Shown: positions 61,330-64,000 of the stretch, one piece after another
How positions within the stretch are numbered: position 1 is the stretch's first letter
Layout of the letters: each line of letters starts with the position of its first letter
Assembly (NCBI RefSeq): GCF_910592395.1
Contig: NC_088308.1
Location: forward strand, 18,865,501-18,929,500
DNA from: Lineus longissimus
Lineage: Eukaryota; Nemertea; Pilidiophora; Heteronemertea; Lineidae
Reading direction: 5' to 3'
DNA: 64,000 nucleotides
The notes under the pieces: generated by a model
Databases searched by the model: none
What the model saw: the letters and a program-made list of their open reading frames with translations, nothing else
Told to the model about the DNA's origin: nothing
Position numbers and translations under genes: made by a program

Positions 61330-61750
61330 ATTCCGCAAATTTTATGCAATTTGTTTCTGCCTACATTCTTTATGGTGAAGTCCTGAATCTCCTGGTTCAT
61401 CGCATAATGCCCCGGATAAGCCAGTCTCATGATATTTATGAAGATAAAGAACGCCCAGTAGCAGTAAACAACCACGACACCATAAACTACAGCTAAGTAA
61501 CGTTGCCATCAAATCTCCAATCGCCACAAGCAAATTGCGGCATTAAGGGCAACGAAAGTCTCATCTCTTTTCCAATAAATTGTAATGATTAATTTAAGCC
61601 CGGTTTCCATCTTCTCTGTGGTGACTTCGGGCTGATATACTAGACGGAGAATATTGTCTTGAAAAAGGTCAACGCCGGCAGTCAATCTCGGAATAGATGG
61701 CCATGTTCAGAAAAGGTTATTTTGTTGACAGGCCTTGATGACCATTGAGG
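61330..61750. promoter_or_regulatory. Candidate intronic cis-regulatory stretch
   Basis: Non-repetitive, with scattered CpG and homeodomain-type cores (GTAATGATTAATTTAAGC near 61580), located 1.4 kb after the second coding exon. Speculative. Confidence 0.2.
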
Positions 61751-62019
61751 TGATACTATACCTGGATTCACAAACTTACCTTAAGAAACTAATATTACCT
61801 TAAACTGTAAATGGAAACCTCTGCTTTGATTTGACTAAAGTCCGATCAGATGAAGTTTATGTAGTTTACATCATTTCAAATGTTGATGACTTACCGTTTT
61901 GATGGTTTGGTCGGTCCCTGCATTACGATAGCGAATCGAGCAATCCTAGTACACAAAGAGCATTCCCAGTAATTTTATTACTCATGCAATCTTGTTGTTG
62001 GCAGCGGAGACAGGAAGAT

Positions 62020-62355
62020 GATCAAGTTGATAATGTGAATGGGATGACTATCATTACGCTCGCACATTAGAAACCTTATAGAACCAGCAACTGATTGTGG
62101 GGGCAATGTGCTGTTGGGGAAGATAAGAGGCAAATGGACATCGAAATGGTTGTCAGAATTGTGCCGTAGAACCCTAATGCGAATGCCATAGCTTACAATG
62201 GGCATTTCCTTCAGCAGAGTAGGTCTGCTCCAGGACTCTGGTTTCCTCCTGCATTACATTTGACTCATACATTAGAAACGCTATTGGACAACCTACTGAT
62301 ATTGGGGTGGTGTAATCTTGGGGAAGATAAATTACGAGTGGACATGGTGAACATT
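62020..62355 (+). repeat. Diverged duplication with SINE-like body, about 206-bp spacing
   Basis: ACATTAGAAACCTTATAGAA at 62063 corresponds to ACATTAGAAACGCTATTGGA at 62269, each followed by GGGGAAGATAA and GTGGACAT-type words. The second copy is preceded by CTCTGGTTTCCTCCTGCATT, the same body motif as the SINE at 14676. Confidence 0.6.
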
Positions 62356-62942
62356 TCTTCTGGCTCCTGCATTGCTCAGAGTTGATCCTAAACATCACCA
62401 TCCATCTATTTCATTCAACTGAGAGAGTTGCTTGACACAACAAACCATTTTGATTGTGATCGCCTGCACTATCCTTAGTATAGAGCATAATGAATCTGTC
62501 TTCATTTAAACTGCTATTTTCACGATATTGAATGTTTACGGAATGGCTTTAATACTTTTTCCAGCGATCAATGGCTGTTTGCATCCTGTATAGCTGATGG
62601 CCCATCTTAATTGCTCAGACAGGTGCTCCTGATAACTCTCATAGATCATCATGGCAGTCAACTCTGTTGTTGGTAACACCGTCCAGAATGTTGACACTGA
62701 GGGTGGGTACTGTGCCTTTCAAATTGGCATTCAAAGGAGAACTTCGGTCAACAAACAATGTAGACAATGATAATTTTAGACCATACACAACCATTTTGAA
62801 CCACGGCCACTTCGGACCATGACCAGTTTGGACCACTCTGACCACCTTAACCAAACACATATGGTAATAGTAAAGCTGGTAAGTCAGCCATAAATGTTAT
62901 GATTTCGAGCTTGGTGGTCATTGTGGGAACTTAAGCGTTGTT

Positions 62943-63090
62943 CAAACAAGAAATGTTATTCGCTGCAACCTGCGATGCAGAAAGACGACAACATGACAAT
63001 GATTGTGATTTAACCAATCGGCGGCCGCATTACAAGCACAATTGTCCTGTTGTCATGGTTGCATCGCAAGTGACAATAATCACTTGTTTG
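62943..63090. mobile_element. Foldback (long inverted repeat) element, 148 bp
   Basis: CAAACAAG at 62943 pairs with CTTGTTTG ending at 63090. Inside, CTGCGATGCA and ACAACATGACAAT pair with TTGCATCGCAAG and ATTGTCCTGTTGT, giving an imperfect stem of about 50 bp around a CpG-rich centre containing GCGGCCGC. Both arms are full of small mismatches, so the element is not recent. Confidence 0.7.
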
Positions 63091-63884
63091 CCTGGTGCAT
63101 TCGAAACGAATCAAGTCTACGAGTAATGAATCACTGGTGTTTGGCAGTTATGACATAATTGCTTGGTGAGGTACTAAAATTTACAGTCGACGGCGGTGCT
63201 AAAGCTGGTCAGCAGACCATAGATATGAAGCATCCACACCACGTATTCAGTGATATTAGCCACCAACTCGGCTCTCTACCCTGAGCTAATTTGATTTCCC
63301 ATCTAGATAAAAGCTATTTGACTCCCATGTATAACTCTCTTAATATAATTAAATGTAACCAGTCGCTCACATACAGACCAATGATAGGAACACTTGATAT
63401 GAAAAGGCAATGATATGGAGGCAGTATGGATGATCACATCCTGCTATGGCTTTACGTGACTGAGGTCTCGTCCTGAGAAGACTTTCATCAGGGGTTGCCA
63501 TGTAGGACTCGCACTGATCTCGTTGGCATAAGCCAAAAGAGTAAGGTCTTGATTGCTGATAACCCTAACTTTTTTGGCCTCATCTGAATGCCTGGGATTA
63601 TATTGGATGTCCCTAGGTTCATGTCTCAACAAGACTGTCATCTGGGATGTCCTCATAGCACTAAAATAAGGGTTGTCATAAAAAATCAGGACAGTCATTC
63701 TTCATCCATCCTGTCATCCTGAAAAAATCTGTCACCCCCTTCCACAAAGAACCTTCTCATCACATGCATGTCAAGATGCTGAAAGTCCGCAATGCACTGC
63801 CAGACAGTTGAACCTGTCCCCAGACAGACATGACAGATTAATCCTTTCAGCCATGATTATAATGGATCAATATCAAACTACTGT

Positions 63885-64000
63885 GTCATAGTTCACTGGG
63901 ACTCAGTCTTATAAGAACACTGATAGGACAACTGAATGGTGTCCTCGAAACACTGGACATTCACTTAGAGGATACCTCTGTAGCAGGACATACCCTCTAA
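63885..64000. mobile_element. Pogo/Tigger-like MITE piece at the window edge
   Basis: CACTGATAGGACAACTGAAT, GTGTCCTCGAAACACTGGAC, and TTAGAGGATACCTCTGTAGC then AGGACATACCCTCTAA resemble the inner part of the MITE at 52694. It is cut by the window end. Confidence 0.4.

Larger units (their letters stand above)
59896..64000 (+). other. ZMIZ1: Start of the intron after the second ZMIZ1 coding exon
   Basis: The sequence begins with gtaagt and runs off the window. 59.9-61.3 kb shows nothing beyond chance open frames. 61.3-61.75 kb is low-repeat and CpG-bearing. From 62.0 kb onward there is a diverged SINE-like duplication, a foldback element at 62.94-63.09 kb and a pogo-type MITE piece at the edge. 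Confidence 0.85.

Noticed and set aside
1-64000. A prokaryotic or viral gene cluster, or a novel multi-gene system
   Set aside because: No dense ORFs, operon structure or ribosome binding sites are present, and the window has spliced exons, SINEs and MITEs. Everything supported is consistent with intronic and flanking DNA of one animal gene.

Overview
This window is non-coding, repeat-rich DNA from an animal nuclear genome, and nearly all of it lies inside one gene. The gene is on the + strand and is an invertebrate orthologue of ZMIZ1 (zinc finger MIZ-domain protein; the Drosophila counterpart is tonalli). Two coding exons were read directly. Exon 52011-52126 carries the start codon (52064) and encodes 21 residues including MDRHIQQTIDRLQCIKQ. 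Exon 59782-59895 encodes 38 residues including [18 protein letters not shown] and ends GLIGCLT. Both have canonical splice sites, join in phase 0, and match the vertebrate ZMIZ1 N-terminus with a 38-residue second block of identical length. The rest of the gene (Pro-rich middle, SP-RING/MIZ domain) lies beyond the right edge.

The host looks like a marine non-vertebrate bilaterian. Long introns (about 7.7 kb and, if the upstream exons are right, about 10.7 and 29.9 kb), moderate AT richness, tRNA-derived SINEs, many short inverted-repeat elements, and frequent AGGCCT and ACATGTA words fit an invertebrate deuterostome (echinoderm, hemichordate, cephalochordate) or a lophotrochozoan. The sequence does not decide between these.

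Layout. 1-11200 is upstream flank or an earlier intron; it holds a 2-kb repeat element with six 302-bp units (3180-5165) and a CpG-rich inverted-repeat element (8168-8627). Two candidate non-coding 5' exons of the gene follow, at 11201-11268 and 21999-22083. Between them lie LINE and SINE remnants and two more copies of the 3.2-kb element family, one containing a 25-bp minisatellite of about 35 copies. 22084-52010 is the long intron before the start codon. It holds a 31/124-bp higher-order minisatellite (about 29.6-30.17 kb), several MITEs and SINE pieces, and low-repeat stretches that could be regulatory. 52127-59781 is intron 1 of the coding region, with three MITE-like elements and a degenerate Ty1/copia Gag fragment. 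59896-64000 is the start of the next intron.

No bacterial-type genes, CRISPR arrays, rRNAs or intact transposon genes were seen. Almost all open frames of 60-140 codons look like chance frames or frames within repeats. The most unusual content is the repeat family whose 302-bp units each carry a CTCF-like core and, in most units, a perfect DR3 nuclear-receptor-type repeat, and a possible uORF switch in the 5' exons of the ZMIZ1 orthologue.
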